Shown: positions 45,138 through 54,644 of the stretch, one piece after another
Numbering within the stretch: the stretch's first letter is position 1
How the letters are laid out: the number at the start of each line of letters is the position of its first letter
Assembly (NCBI RefSeq): GCF_023897015.1
Contig: NZ_JAMHFY010000021.1
Coordinates: 26,789 to 90,788 of the forward strand
DNA length: 64,000 nucleotides
Direction of reading: 5' to 3'
DNA from: Desulfosporosinus nitroreducens
Lineage (GTDB): Bacteria; Bacillota; Desulfitobacteriia; Desulfitobacteriales; Desulfitobacteriaceae
The notes under the pieces: generated by a model
Database searches by the model: none
Told to the model about the DNA's origin: nothing
What the model saw: the letters and a program-made list of their open reading frames with translations, nothing else
Position numbers and translations under genes: made by a program

Positions 45138-45788
45138 ATGTATATTTTGACTTCCACCTTCACCCATTTACTGGCTAACCTTATAACTGTAACGGGTGAC
45201 TGGTTTATCGCGGTGGCCTTAATCACACTAAGTATAAAGCTATTGCTCTTTCCTTTGTCGGTGAAACAGCAACGGACACAATTGTTAACTGCGAACCTCA
45301 ATCAAGCAAAGGCAATGTTGACAAGGAAGTTCCACAACCAGACCGAAAAAGTCAATTCTGAATTATTAAAGATTGCATCTAAGTATAAGATCAATCCTAT
45401 ATCTTCAATCGTAACGCTATTAGTCCAAGCGCCAGTCTTTTTCTCTTTATACTTTTCCGTAATTAACTTGAGCACGTCGGTCGGAAGTATCCTTGTGCCA
45501 TGGGTGTCAAGTCTCCATACAATCGACAACCTTCATGTATTGCCAATTGTTGCCGGCTTATTTCAGGGACTAAGCGGAATCTCAACAGAAAATAGGAATC
45601 TGCTAATGTTCATTTTGCCAGCTACTATTGGGGTAGTGTTTCTTTGGAAGGCCCCAGTTGCCCTTAGTGCATACTGGATTGTTAATTCAACCATAAGGTT
45701 AGTTGAGATTAAAATCTTTTCGTTAAAACCTATCCGACGAAGACTATTTAATATTCCATCTCCGGAGGAGATGGTAAAAGGAATCTAG
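45138..45788 (+). CDS. YidC/Oxa1/Alb3-like membrane insertase, cassette
   Basis: 216 residues with about five TM helices. The N-terminal core motif is ALITLSIKLLLFPLSVKQQR, a long cytoplasmic hairpin follows (LNQAKAMLTRKF...LKIASKYKINP), and the second helix group starts VQAPVFFSLYFSV. The groove Arg of SpoIIIJ-type proteins appears as Lys34. There is no lipoprotein signal, unlike typical Gram-positive YidC. AGGAGGAC precedes the ATG. It is carried in a cassette and reads against the array. Confidence 0.8.
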   Translation: MYILTSTFTHLLANLITVTGDWFIAVALITLSIKLLLFPLSVKQQRTQLLTANLNQAKAMLTRKFHNQTEKVNSELLKIASKYKINPISSIVTLLVQAPVFFSLYFSVINLSTSVGSILVPWVSSLHTIDNLHVLPIVAGLFQGLSGISTENRNLLMFILPATIGVVFLWKAPVALSAYWIVNSTIRLVEIKIFSLKPIRRRLFNIPSPEEMVKGI

Positions 45789-45860
45789 TAAAACACCTTA
45801 GCCCGGTAACTCCGGGCTTCTATTTTTTGCCCAAAATGGATTCTTTCAGGCGGCGTTTCT

Positions 45861-45940
45861 CATAACGGTTCGCGTGTTCCCGAAGTCTGGTTACTACATT
45901 CATATTTTTTCAGATTTTGGGGACACGCTGTTATATGATG
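45861..45940 (-). repeat. attC site C
   Basis: Arms CGCGTGTTCCCGAAGTCTGG and CAGATTTTGGGGACACGC, cores ATAACGG and GTTATATG, central TTACTACATTCATAT. Confidence 0.9.
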
Positions 45941-45970
45941 CCGCAACTCCTCAAAGAATACCCTAAGAAA

Positions 45971-46423
45971 CTATTCCTTTTTAAAGACAGAACGTTTTAT
46001 CATTATTTGACTAAGGGGTAATTGAATAAAGGCTACCAGAAAAGTCCCTATGAATGCAAAAAGTTCTGAAGTGTTGTCAACTCTGTTAACTGAACTTGCA
46101 TAGGTTATAATGAAAAAAACCGCTACCATTATAATTCCGTTAAAAATTCCGTGGAAGATCGTTCCCCATTTGTTTATTAATGTATAGGCAAGATAACCAA
46201 AAATAATATTCAGAAGTATAAAGAGCAAAACGTTAGTACTGAGTATTGGTAAATGGGGGCCCTTAATAGGATCAGTCTGGACCAGGCCAAATACCTCGGG
46301 GACTTTGTAAATGGCGTTTGCAAAAGTATGAACAAAATCATAACGATTTATCATTAAGAATGTAACTAAAATTACAATAATTGCACAACTAGATGTTAAT
46401 AAATTCCTTAGTTCACGTATCAT
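45971..46423 (-). CDS. Four-helix membrane protein, cassette
   Basis: 150 residues with TM helices near 9-26, 61-80, 85-108 and 122-142. GGGGGT precedes the ATG. The gene is bounded by attC C on its 3' side and half site D on its 5' side. No family is recognised. Confidence 0.7.
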   Translation of the reverse strand: MIRELRNLLTSSCAIIVILVTFLMINRYDFVHTFANAIYKVPEVFGLVQTDPIKGPHLPILSTNVLLFILLNIIFGYLAYTLINKWGTIFHGIFNGIIMVAVFFIITYASSVNRVDNTSELFAFIGTFLVAFIQLPLSQIMIKRSVFKKE

Positions 46424-46525
46424 AACTTACCCCCATCAAGATTGAATTTAAGGAAGATAATAATCAACGGAATACATAAAAGCATTTTTAGACCCTGAAT
46501 ACAGCTCCGATATTGCGGTTTCATA

Positions 46526-46572
46526 TAACGGACGAGTGTTCCCGTAGCGTTCCAACCGCTTTCATCTTTGGA
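46526..46572 (-). repeat. attC half site D
   Basis: The core TAACGG and arm GAGTGTTCCCGTAGCG with CCAACCGCTTTCATCTTT are present as in sites G and N. The opposite arm is missing, because the sequence switches to a transposase remnant at about 46572. Confidence 0.7.
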
Positions 46573-46900
46573 TTCAAGCCTTTGATGGTTAATCCGTAAG
46601 TTTTGCTTGGAGAGATTATAAGGATGGTAATAAGTCCAAAGTTATGACTCTTGATGCTGCTGAGTTTTGCAGACGGTTTCTTCTTCATGTTCTGCCCAAT
46701 CGTTTCATTAAGATCAGACATTATGGTCTTCTTTGCAGCCGAAATATTAAAACAAAGCTTTTTAGATGCCTTAGGCTTACTGGGAAGAATCTGCCCCCTC
46801 CATCCACGACTGCTCCCAAAAATACTAAAACCTGCCCTAGCTATGGCAGTCCTTGTATTATACAATTTTTACCTATTTGTTCGAAGGTAAGTCCATAATC
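46573..46900 (+). pseudogene. IS91-family transposase remnant
   Basis: The plus-strand frame gives VSFAWRDYKDGNKSKVMTLD, then FCRRFLLHVLPNRFIKIRHY and GLLCSRN, which is the C-terminal region of IS91/IS801-type Y2 transposases. The catalytic Tyr motifs and the N-terminus are absent. It starts exactly where attC D is broken. Confidence 0.75.
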
Positions 46901-47107
46901 GTTTTAAAACTAAATCGTTCTAGAAAACGACCTAGTACGGGGAGGGGGAAAGTTTACCCTTTTTAGGGCTTTACATTGCTGTCTTTCAACATGGGAGGCA
47001 AATTCTTCCTTGTGACATCTATACCTGGAGATTTTTTGCCCAGTTAGAAAACATTGAATCCCCATAGGTACACAGACTGTCGATCTGCAGACGGTTCAGT
47101 ACAACAG

Positions 47108-47209
47108 GAGATTCATGAGGTTCTGTACTCTGCACTGAGCAATTGCTTACCTTTAAGCAATTGATGTTGATCAATGGCTTTTTCTCTTTTAAGGAACCTC
47201 ATAAATCTC
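47108..47209. repeat. Nested inverted repeat
   Basis: GAGATTCATGAGGTTC (47108-47123) and GGAACCTCATAAATCTC (47193-47209) pair almost perfectly. Inside lies AATTGCTTA..TAAGCAATT. It could be an element end or a structured RNA. The rest of 46900-47260 shows no gene. Confidence 0.5.
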
Positions 47210-47260
47210 TAGAAGTTATACGCGGTTCGGCAAATTTCCACTTGCACAAACTTATACTTT

Positions 47261-47824
47261 TTACTTAACAAGTCTTCGGGCAATAGAATGTGCACCCAAA
47301 ATGATGGGAAGGGCCAATAAAACAAACGGGATATTGGCAAGAGCAAAATTCCAATCTATTATATGTTCCCTTAAGAGTCGAAAAATCACGTACGATGTAT
47401 ATGGAAAAACAATTAAAACCGAAGTTATTACTCCTGGAGTATAAGTCCTAAGGATTAATGCCTGTCCCACATGAGTAAATACATGCACGAAAAAAATCGC
47501 AACAATTATAAAGAAGTATCTCAGTGCACCTTCGGCAAAATTATAGTGGGTAGTTAAATATGTAGAGGAAATAACAAATATGAACACAAATGCTACAGAT
47601 ACTGAAAATTGAACAGTAGTAAGGTCAAATTGCTTTTGAACGAAAGTACCAATTTTTGGGGAAAGCAAAGAAACAATTCGATCTTTATTCCTGTTCATAA
47701 AACCTTTGACCGTTAATATCTCCTCTAAATCATGGATTAAAAATAATACAGGAAAAAGCCATACAATTAGATAGATGGACCAAAATTCGATACGAATCAA
47801 CCCCCTAATTAATCCAAGTCCCAT
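47261..47824 (-). CDS. HXXEE-domain membrane protein, cassette
   Basis: 187 residues with about six TM helices. The first helix ends in the HXXEE signature (LFLIHDLEEIL), and two further His (FVHVFTHVGQA) lie in a later helix. HXXEE proteins are putative metal-dependent membrane enzymes of unknown role. The start lies 25 bp from attC E. Confidence 0.75.
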   Translation of the reverse strand: MGLGLIRGLIRIEFWSIYLIVWLFPVLFLIHDLEEILTVKGFMNRNKDRIVSLLSPKIGTFVQKQFDLTTVQFSVSVAFVFIFVISSTYLTTHYNFAEGALRYFFIIVAIFFVHVFTHVGQALILRTYTPGVITSVLIVFPYTSYVIFRLLREHIIDWNFALANIPFVLLALPIILGAHSIARRLVK

Positions 47825-47847
47825 TATAAAATCGACCTAGAATGGCG

Positions 47848-47930
47848 TATAACGTCCTCGGATTCCCGAAGCATCTTTTCGCATTCATCTTTACAAGGTT
47901 TTGGGAATCCGTTTTTAGCCGAAGTTTCCC
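47848..47930 (-). repeat. attC site E (degenerate)
   Basis: Arms GGATTCCCGAAGCAT and GGTTTTGGGAATCC with core TATAACG. The opposite core reads GTTTTTAG in place of GTTA, so the site may be inactive. Confidence 0.75.
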
Positions 47931-48030
47931 ATCTTGTGAGGAATGCTTAAACGCCCAATTTGGATACATAAATTACCAATAACTGTAATAATTATAGTAA
48001 CGAAAAAAAGAACTTTACTCAATTTTAAGT

Positions 48031-48056
48031 AAAACCTCCGCATAGGAGGTTTTTAT
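48031..48056 (+). terminator. Terminator-like hairpin
   Basis: AAAACCTCC-GCATA-GGAGGTTTTT. No gene is seen in 47930-48230. Confidence 0.6.
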
Positions 48057-48230
48057 CATGGGAGATTTGATGAGGCTTGTAACAAATAAAACAGACTTCT
48101 TAATAGCTTTGATTTTCCAACAGAAATAATGAATAAAGACACAGGTAAACGTCATCCCTAAAGATTATTATACGGAAATCTATGTTAATACACAATTCAA
48201 TAAACCTTCGTTCATCTATAATTAACGGTT

Positions 48231-48428
48231 TCAGTAATGAAATTGCCACCAGTGACAAGTCGAATAACCGATACTGAGGAAGATTGGCTTATCTTCTTTG
48301 GCATTACGGAAATCCCCTTCTCCCCAGGGAAACCAGACGACTGGGTTATAAGTATGTTGAAGAAGATAAGGGGATTTTTCCTTAGCCAATCTATTGGGTA
48401 CTTTGGTTTCAGTTGTCATGGGCATCAC
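48231..48428 (-). pseudogene. Thioredoxin-domain (DUF255/YyaL) N-terminal fragment
   Basis: 65 residues matching the start of the YyaL/SPATA20 family: [26 protein letters not shown] and [11 protein letters not shown]. It stops just after the first Cys of the redox motif. The full protein has about 650 residues, so this is a truncated relic. Confidence 0.8.
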
Positions 48429-48489
48429 CTCCCTTAGTTTAAATGATTTAATTGATATATAGCATTATTTTTACCAATGTAAAGAAAAA

Positions 48490-48514
48490 ATCCCAGGCTT
48501 GCCTGGGAAAAGTT
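48490..48514 (-). terminator. Terminator of the gene at 48525
   Basis: TCCCAGG-CT-TGCCTGGGA stem followed by T-rich sequence on the minus strand. Confidence 0.7.
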
Positions 48515-48524
48515 AGAATTCAGT

Positions 48525-50138
48525 TTATTCATTTTTTAACTCATAGGTGATTTTGTATCTGGGAATCTGCAAAACATCAAAACCAAGTACAACAAATCCC
48601 TGATTCTTTTGCAGAAACTCATTTGCGGTTTCCAATGAAATTCCATCTTCATAAACAAGAACTTCTTCTATTTCCAAGGCGTTCAAACTTTGCAGCGTTG
48701 CCTCTTTGGAGACCCAATTTCCCATGCTTTGCGAAGTGGTATTAAGCCAATGTTGCACTTTGGGAGTAAAATCCATTATATCCAGAACGGGAGTTTTTCG
48801 GGGATAGGCAACGGCGAAAACTCCGGAAGTCGGATCGCCAAAGTCAGGAATCGTATCATAAAAACGAAGAGAATTTATTTCAGAATGATTCGTGATCAAT
48901 GCCAGATCATTTTGTGTAAGAGTTGAAACGTGGAGTACTCCATGATCAAATAAACTATCTTCAGGATTTCCCCATAATTTTTTTTGCTTTTCGGCAGAAA
49001 ATAAACCCATGTCGGTAAACCCGTTCATTTTTCCGCCCGTACCGTCCAAAGTAGCGTGTTCTGAATTAGGATAATAGCTGAATGCTCCTTCCGTTGAAAC
49101 GTAATATTTTTCAAAGGTGGTATTGACATAGGTTTCAATCAATGCTTTCGCCTTTGTTTTATCATCTTCCAAGGCGTCTCTCCATAAATATCTTGTCAGC
49201 ATGATTGTGCCTTTTCCCATTATTAACGCCCACTCATGCCATTCTTCCAAATCTTCATCAGCGGGCATGGCTTCGGACATAACCTCAAGAGACGTTTTGA
49301 ACATCTCCTTCTTGTATCGCAAAGGAAAGGATTCGTAAATGTCATTGCCGTTTCTATCAATGAAAGTCTTGATAATTGAAGCCGTGTTGGTTAAATCCTT
49401 TTTCAACAGTTGAGCGCTTGATCTTGATTTTGGTCCCCAAAACCCCGTTTGCGGGTCTTGATTGGCATAAAACCATTGAAGCAAAGCATGTTTCCACTCA
49501 GGAGAGAAATGATATAAATTGTTTTCGCCCATAACACCTTCCCCGTTATAATAACTCAACAAGCTTCTGGCGAATATAAAGGTAGTTTGCGGAAACTTGG
49601 TAGCAATCCACCCGACATTAGATACATCGTCAAGGAACGCTTCCAACTTTTCGGGTGTATTAATTTCATCCAAGTACTTCAAAGGGTATTTTAAGCGTAA
49701 GGGCTGTCCTGTTTCTTCGGCCAGCTTATCAAGATGCGCTAATATATTTTCTGTAGGTTCGTTATACGTGCAATATGGAAAAGAATCATCCATAAAGGCC
49801 CCTGTTCTGGAGTTTTGAAGATTTAAGTAGAAAGCCAATTCATCTTTCTTGTTGGTAAACGTCGGCACTTTGATTAATCCTGATCTTGTTTTTAACTGTT
49901 TATGCAGATTCCCTAACCGTGACAACGCTGTGTAGTAATGGCCATGATCCAACCAGTACGCCATTCCCATCATCTTGAACTCAAAATCGGCCATATAATA
50001 GCCTTCTTCCTGAAGTTCTTTGTTCATTCGGAACAAATCCGTCATTTGTGTTTTTACATGAGATACGGAAAAAACTATGGAAATTACCAAAACTAGAATT
50101 ACCATTACGCTGACAAGAATTGTTTTTTTATGTTTCAT
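48525..50138 (-). CDS. Membrane-anchored alpha/alpha-toroid-like protein
   Basis: About 537 residues. An N-terminal TM anchor (residues 5-24) is followed by a large helical domain with a repeat recalling prenyltransferase/terpenoid-cyclase toroids (ALLQWFYANQDPQTGFWGP, ASIIKTFIDRNGND). The fold call rests on this pattern only. GGAGGTTGAA precedes the chosen start. It follows a response regulator/kinase pair, with a hairpin at 50159-50196 between. The ligand or enzyme role is unknown. Confidence 0.6.
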   Translation of the reverse strand: MKHKKTILVSVMVILVLVISIVFSVSHVKTQMTDLFRMNKELQEEGYYMADFEFKMMGMAYWLDHGHYYTALSRLGNLHKQLKTRSGLIKVPTFTNKKDELAFYLNLQNSRTGAFMDDSFPYCTYNEPTENILAHLDKLAEETGQPLRLKYPLKYLDEINTPEKLEAFLDDVSNVGWIATKFPQTTFIFARSLLSYYNGEGVMGENNLYHFSPEWKHALLQWFYANQDPQTGFWGPKSRSSAQLLKKDLTNTASIIKTFIDRNGNDIYESFPLRYKKEMFKTSLEVMSEAMPADEDLEEWHEWALIMGKGTIMLTRYLWRDALEDDKTKAKALIETYVNTTFEKYYVSTEGAFSYYPNSEHATLDGTGGKMNGFTDMGLFSAEKQKKLWGNPEDSLFDHGVLHVSTLTQNDLALITNHSEINSLRFYDTIPDFGDPTSGVFAVAYPRKTPVLDIMDFTPKVQHWLNTTSQSMGNWVSKEATLQSLNALEIEEVLVYEDGISLETANEFLQKNQGFVVLGFDVLQIPRYKITYELKNE

Positions 50139-50158
50139 TTCAACCTCCAACAATAATA

Positions 50159-50196
50159 AAATCCCTCATCTTTATTCTAAAAGATGAGGGAGTCAT
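50159..50196 (-). terminator. Hairpin between regulator and toroid gene
   Basis: CTCCCTCATCTTTTA / TAAAGATGAGGGA stem with a T run on the minus strand. It separates the response regulator transcript from the gene at 48525, as terminator or attenuator. Confidence 0.7.
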
Positions 50197-50225
50197 TGCA
50201 CATCATACCCCAGACATGGTTTTCT

Positions 50226-50888
50226 CTATCTTAAGTCATGTATTTTTTGAGCAAGTAACGCCAGTTGGGTCCTGTCCCTGGCCCCGATTTTGGCCAACAG
50301 GTTGCTTACATGATTTTTCACAGTACCTTCGACAATAAACAGCGCAGAAGATATTTCAATATTGGAAAAACCCCTGCCGATCAACCCGAAGACTTCCTTC
50401 TCCCGGTTGGTCAGTTGAGAAATATCATTCTCAGGCAGATGCTCCACGGCAGCCTTCCTATCCTTGTCTGATATCTTGGAGAGAACTTTTTGGGCCACAT
50501 CCGGATGCAGGCAAACTCCACCGTCATGAACAACCCGGATGATCTTACACAGTTTCTCGGGCTGCATATCTTTAAGCAAAAAACCCTTGGCACCGTTTTG
50601 TAATCCTTCGATGATCAGCATGTCCTCGTTGAAAGTTGTCAGAATCAGCACCTTGGTATCCAAAAAGAGCCTGGTGATTTCTCCGGTAGCCACAATGCCG
50701 TTCATCACAGGCATACGTGCATCCATCAGGACTATATCGGGAATATTTTGCTCAAAAAAATCCAACGCCTCTTGCCCATTGTGACAAACACCTACAACTT
50801 CAAAATCCTCTTCGAAATGCAGAATAGTATTCAATCCTTCACAGACGATGTGCTGGTCATCAACAATAAGAATTTTTATCTTCTTCAT
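50226..50888 (-). CDS. NarL/LuxR-type response regulator
   Basis: 220 residues. The receiver has ILIVDDQHIV, phospho-Asp in IVLMDARMPV, and KGFLLKDM; the LuxR HTH is QLTNREKEVFGLIGRGFSN and VEGTVKNHVSNLL. Its start overlaps the end of the kinase gene by 29 bp. The pair is typical of the LiaSR/DesKR class. Confidence 0.92.
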   Translation of the reverse strand: MKKIKILIVDDQHIVCEGLNTILHFEEDFEVVGVCHNGQEALDFFEQNIPDIVLMDARMPVMNGIVATGEITRLFLDTKVLILTTFNEDMLIIEGLQNGAKGFLLKDMQPEKLCKIIRVVHDGGVCLHPDVAQKVLSKISDKDRKAAVEHLPENDISQLTNREKEVFGLIGRGFSNIEISSALFIVEGTVKNHVSNLLAKIGARDRTQLALLAQKIHDLR

Positions 50889-52029
50889 TTCTTACCCTCC
50901 GTCTGCCTATATACCCGTTAATTTTAAAACCTTTTCCCCTCTGCGAATGAAAAGAAATGACGCCGCCAAGTTCGGCGATTCTTTCCTTCATACCCTTTAA
51001 GCCGTTACCCGCTTCAATCTTATTTGTTCCGGCTCCATTATCGCAATAGGAAAAAGACACCGCTTCCTTGTTGCCTGAAATACAAATTTGTACACGGTCA
51101 GCATTGGTGTGACGCAAGGCATTGGTGATGGCTTCCTGAAATATCCGATACAAATTGAAATCTTCTTTACTTGATAAGCACAGATCCTGGGGCTTCATAT
51201 CAATTTCTATCTGCAAACCGGTTAAATCCTGTACCTCGCAGGCCATTTTGTTAAGACGGGAAATTAACTCGAATTCGAAATATGATTCCCTTTTTTCTGA
51301 AACCAGTTCCCTAACTGAGTTAAGAGCTGTCCGAGAAACTTGAAGAGCTTTGTCCCAGTGGCTCTTTGCGACTTCTGGATCATGGTTCATAAGCCTTTTA
51401 CCCGCTTCGAGTGTCAAAATCAGGCCGGTGAGATCATGGCCAAGGCTATCGTGGATTTCGCCCGCGATTCGTCGCCGTTCAGCTTCGGAGGCTAACTTTT
51501 CACTCAAGACCATGCTTTCGTTCAGTTGAAGGTTGACGTATTCAAGTTCTTTTGTCAGTTTTTCATAGGCCAGCCTTTGTTCCCTTTGTCTTCTTTCACT
51601 TTGAACCAGTATAAACACAAATCCGTACAGCATTATTTCGGCAACCCCGAGTAATTGCATCTGACCCGTTTCCCTAAATTCAAATAGTGCAAAAGATCCC
51701 ACACTGACTATTGTTGCAAGAATAGCGTAAATAATGAAGAAAGGCTTCGGTAATATAGCTGTCCCTTCTATAAGGTAAATCATAAAAAGTTTATCGAAGC
51801 CGGCACTTTTTGGAAACAGAGAAATAAGGACAGCCAAAATTAAATCCAGCAGCAAAGTAATCATATTCACTTTTGCATTTGAATATCTGTAAAAACTTCG
51901 CCAAAAGCCACTGGCTAAAATAGCAAGCGCAATTGCCATCAACGGAAAGCTAAGCGGGGTTTTTTGCAATACTCTAATTAAAAACCAAGAATATAAAATG
52001 ATTTTTGTGCCGGTTAACCAAATAAACAT
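50860..52029 (-). CDS. HisKA_3-type sensor histidine kinase
   Basis: 389 residues. The N-terminal half has about five or six TM helices with no large outer domain, as in DesK. A coiled-coil leads to the HisKA_3 box (IAGEIHDSLGHDLTGL) and the HATPase N box (QEAITNALRHT) with CDNGAGT. It sits between cassette-array segments without its own attC boundaries and may be a chromosomal piece inside the array. Confidence 0.9.
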   Translation of the reverse strand: MFIWLTGTKIILYSWFLIRVLQKTPLSFPLMAIALAILASGFWRSFYRYSNAKVNMITLLLDLILAVLISLFPKSAGFDKLFMIYLIEGTAILPKPFFIIYAILATIVSVGSFALFEFRETGQMQLLGVAEIMLYGFVFILVQSERRQREQRLAYEKLTKELEYVNLQLNESMVLSEKLASEAERRRIAGEIHDSLGHDLTGLILTLEAGKRLMNHDPEVAKSHWDKALQVSRTALNSVRELVSEKRESYFEFELISRLNKMACEVQDLTGLQIEIDMKPQDLCLSSKEDFNLYRIFQEAITNALRHTNADRVQICISGNKEAVSFSYCDNGAGTNKIEAGNGLKGMKERIAELGGVISFHSQRGKGFKINGYIGRRRVRNEEDKNSYC

Positions 52030-52484
52030 GATTCAACCTCAAAGAAAGATATTTTCTTTCCCACAACTCAATCCTACACTTAACAATCATTTCTATTTCG
52101 GGACACTGAATTCCTCTATTTTTCACATTCCCCACCAACTACGCACTCCTATAAGTCATATACATAAATATAGAACGTTGAATTAGCAGTTCGTCAAAAA
52201 GTCTATGTAAATAGCTTGAGCTAACGAGCTAATTGATCAATATAATGATTTTTATAATAATGAGCGTATACAACTAAAAAGCGGCATGAAACCGGTTGAA
52301 TACCGAACTTATGCCGCATAAAGGTCCTCTTTTATAGGTGTCTACTTGACAGAGGTAACTTTATCGCAGAGGTCTTTTCTCATACCTTTCTACTTTAGCA
52401 CCTGCTAAATTTTATCTAGGAGACTCCTAAGCAAAATGTTTCCAAAAAGCAGTATTAGAATGCGTGGGAATGGGAAATTACGGC
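52030..52484. other. Intergenic stretch with one hairpin
   Basis: GCGGCAT (52281-52287) and ATGCCGC (52311-52317) form a hairpin. No gene is seen. The T-rich run after the hairpin could end a transcript from either side. Confidence 0.45.
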
Positions 52485-53548
52485 GTCACGGTAGAGATAC
52501 CGGTTACCCGGCACCCCCCGCACAGATCCCGGCTTGCGGAATTACCGCACCGGGCTCCTCAAGAGTATTCGCTTCCATATTCAAGCTTTTAGTTAAACTC
52601 AAGTTTCATCTGGGTCTGGCTAGTTTCTATTATCCTTGGGGTAAGTACACGGTACCGTTTCAGTATCCTTTTGAACTCTAACCATTCGAAGCTCCGCCTT
52701 TGGCTCCTTCTGTTGAGCCATTTATACAGCATTTTCATTGCCTGTTCAAGGGCCTGGTTTTCCCCTCCCCTTTGGGTATATCTACCCGACGCACCAGTTT
52801 CGCCCGATATCTTTTCTTTACCAATTGCATCGCTAGGTCAGCTAGGTTTCGTTCAAGATCCCCGGCAAATTCTTTAGCAGTTATTTTATCGACTCCTGCT
52901 GCGGCTTTCTTGTTGTTATTTCTCCATGCTTCTGCTAGCGCATTGTAATTGAGCAACCGGTAAAGGTTTTGAAATCGGTACTTCTTGAGTCTACTTGCCT
53001 TCTGTTCTATTCCCTGCAGGGAGGTTCGCATCGATAGTTCCGATCCTACATGTCCGGTTGATGTTTCCTTTGCAAGTTGCATACTCTTGTTAACCCCTTC
53101 CCCATGTAGCCGGCTTTCCCGTCCTCGGAGTACTATGAGTTAATCCGACTCCCTGCTGGTCGTCAGCCTTCCTCTTTTTCGATTGGTAAGACTTACCGGT
53201 CTTTGCCGGAACCGACAGGGTCTCCCAAGTTCCTGATACTTCTCTCCATACATGCCATGTTCTCTGACCCCGACAGGCCCTCCGGAATCTCACCTTTAGT
53301 GATTCCTTTGTCTTGACTTCCGTGACGTTAAACACGTGGTCACCTGCACTTTGTTCGTTTCCGAACCCCCAATAACGGGGCTGAATATGCTTCAGGAGTT
53401 ACGGTCCTCCCTGTGGCCTATATGGTTCTCTGTGTACACTTCACCTTACTGTTACCAGCTTCGGCGCAACACTCGATATGGGTGGTTGGTTAGACCTTAC
53501 CCAACAAGGACTTTCACCTTGCAAGAGGTATCAAACTTCTTGGCGTAC
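52485..53548 (-). mobile_element. Group II intron copy 1, maturase gutted (1064 bp)
   Basis: The 5' end (minus-strand GTACGCC at 53548) abuts attC F and the 3' end (TACCGTGAC) is at 52485. Near the 3' end is the domain V-like GAGCCCGGTGCGG..CCGCA stem with the AGC triad. The internal frame retains 115 N-terminal residues of a reverse transcriptase/maturase (YRFQNLYRLLNYNALAEAW, AAGVDKIT, KGEGKTRPL) at 52735-53082 and the C-terminal piece (KWLNRRSQRRSFEWLEFKR) near 52600-52722. The catalytic RT core is deleted. Confidence 0.88.
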
Positions 53549-53622
53549 TAACGTTCTGGGTGTTCCCGTAGCGTCATATTACATTCATATTGGCTAAGTT
53601 ACGGGAACACCTTGTTATACGG
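53549..53622 (-). repeat. attC site F
   Basis: Arms GGTGTTCCCGTAGCG and AGTTACGGGAACACC, cores TAACG and GTTATAC, central TACATTCATATT. Intron copy 1 is inserted at its core. Confidence 0.88.
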
Positions 53623-53858
53623 AGCCGTACGCCCCCCAGAGCGCGCATGCACAGCCGACCCGCTCCTCACACTTATTATTATAAGAATAAGCGGAAGCCT
53701 GGATAAAAGATGCGAATGTATATAACTGGAAGCTGCAAATTATTGAATAGTAGTAGTCCTATTCGAGTTTAAATGTATAGGACGTTCGTTAATTGGGTCT
53801 TTAGCGAAGGTAAGTTTAACTATACTTTTGAACCACGTGGAAAGTATCATATAGCTAA

Positions 53859-54266
53859 TTATTGTTCCATTTTTCCACGGTCTGTCATTGATAGACCATC
53901 AAATCCCCATCCATCAGAATTTAATTCGTCAATTATAAAGTAATTAGTTTCATCACTATTACCTAGAACTCCTAACATTAGATCCTTTGTTGCTTTCATC
54001 ATCCGTGCCATCTCATCAGCATTGGTCGTTCCTTTAGAGACCTTAATATTTACAAATGAAACAATTCTTTTATCAAGAGAGGTATCTTCTAACGTTTTTC
54101 CACCAATTGCCCAGTTGTCTCTTGCAAACTCATCTAGAGTTATTACAGTTAAATTCCTCTCCCTTCCCATAATATTAACAATTAGATCAGTAATCCCTTC
54201 TATAAGTTTTTTCTTTTGTTCTAATGATACTTGTCCTTTTACTAATTTTAGATTTACAAACGGCAT
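53859..54266 (-). CDS. Tandem-domain 4-oxalocrotonate tautomerase-like protein, cassette
   Basis: 135 residues. Two tautomerase modules in a row: one starts MPFVNLKLVKGQVS with the catalytic Pro2, the other VSFVNIKVSKGTTN, where no free N-terminal Pro is possible. GAGGAG precedes the ATG. The first module could be active and the second may complete the oligomer. It lies between attC F and intron copy 2. The 54267-54644 leader shows nothing else. Confidence 0.8.
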   Translation of the reverse strand: MPFVNLKLVKGQVSLEQKKKLIEGITDLIVNIMGRERNLTVITLDEFARDNWAIGGKTLEDTSLDKRIVSFVNIKVSKGTTNADEMARMMKATKDLMLGVLGNSDETNYFIIDELNSDGWGFDGLSMTDRGKMEQ

Positions 54267-54644
54267 TCTTACTCCTCCATTCGAAACATTCTAATACGTA
54301 GGCTAGTATATCTAAAATATATATTCAAACGAACATAGCCAAATCCTTTTTTAAGTCCTATAAGTGACATTATCTTATTCGATGAACAATTTTTCTCTTA
54401 AATCCCACATCTGTTTGTAATGCTATTGCTTCGCTAAACTCCCATTTGAAGAACGGTTTAAGCTGTTTACATCAAAATAAAGGCCAATGAGCTAAGGAGC
54501 CTCAGATTCGCAGGATTATCCATACACCCGTAACAATTGACTTGGAAATTAACTTACAGGAATGCTACTAATGCGAAATAGCTTATAAATTTATACTGTA
54601 AGAAAATAGACCCATGAGCCCGACCCATTGCGTACAGTTTCGCA

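Noticed and set aside
47215..47225. GTTATACGCGG as the missing core of half attC site D
   Set aside because: The core word fits, but the preceding sequence has no complement to the site D arm, so it is probably coincidental.
48160..48215. Plus-strand peptide resembling the KamA motif YINTQFN
   Set aside because: The match is about eight residues with stops on both sides. No other KamA segment is nearby, so chance is more likely.
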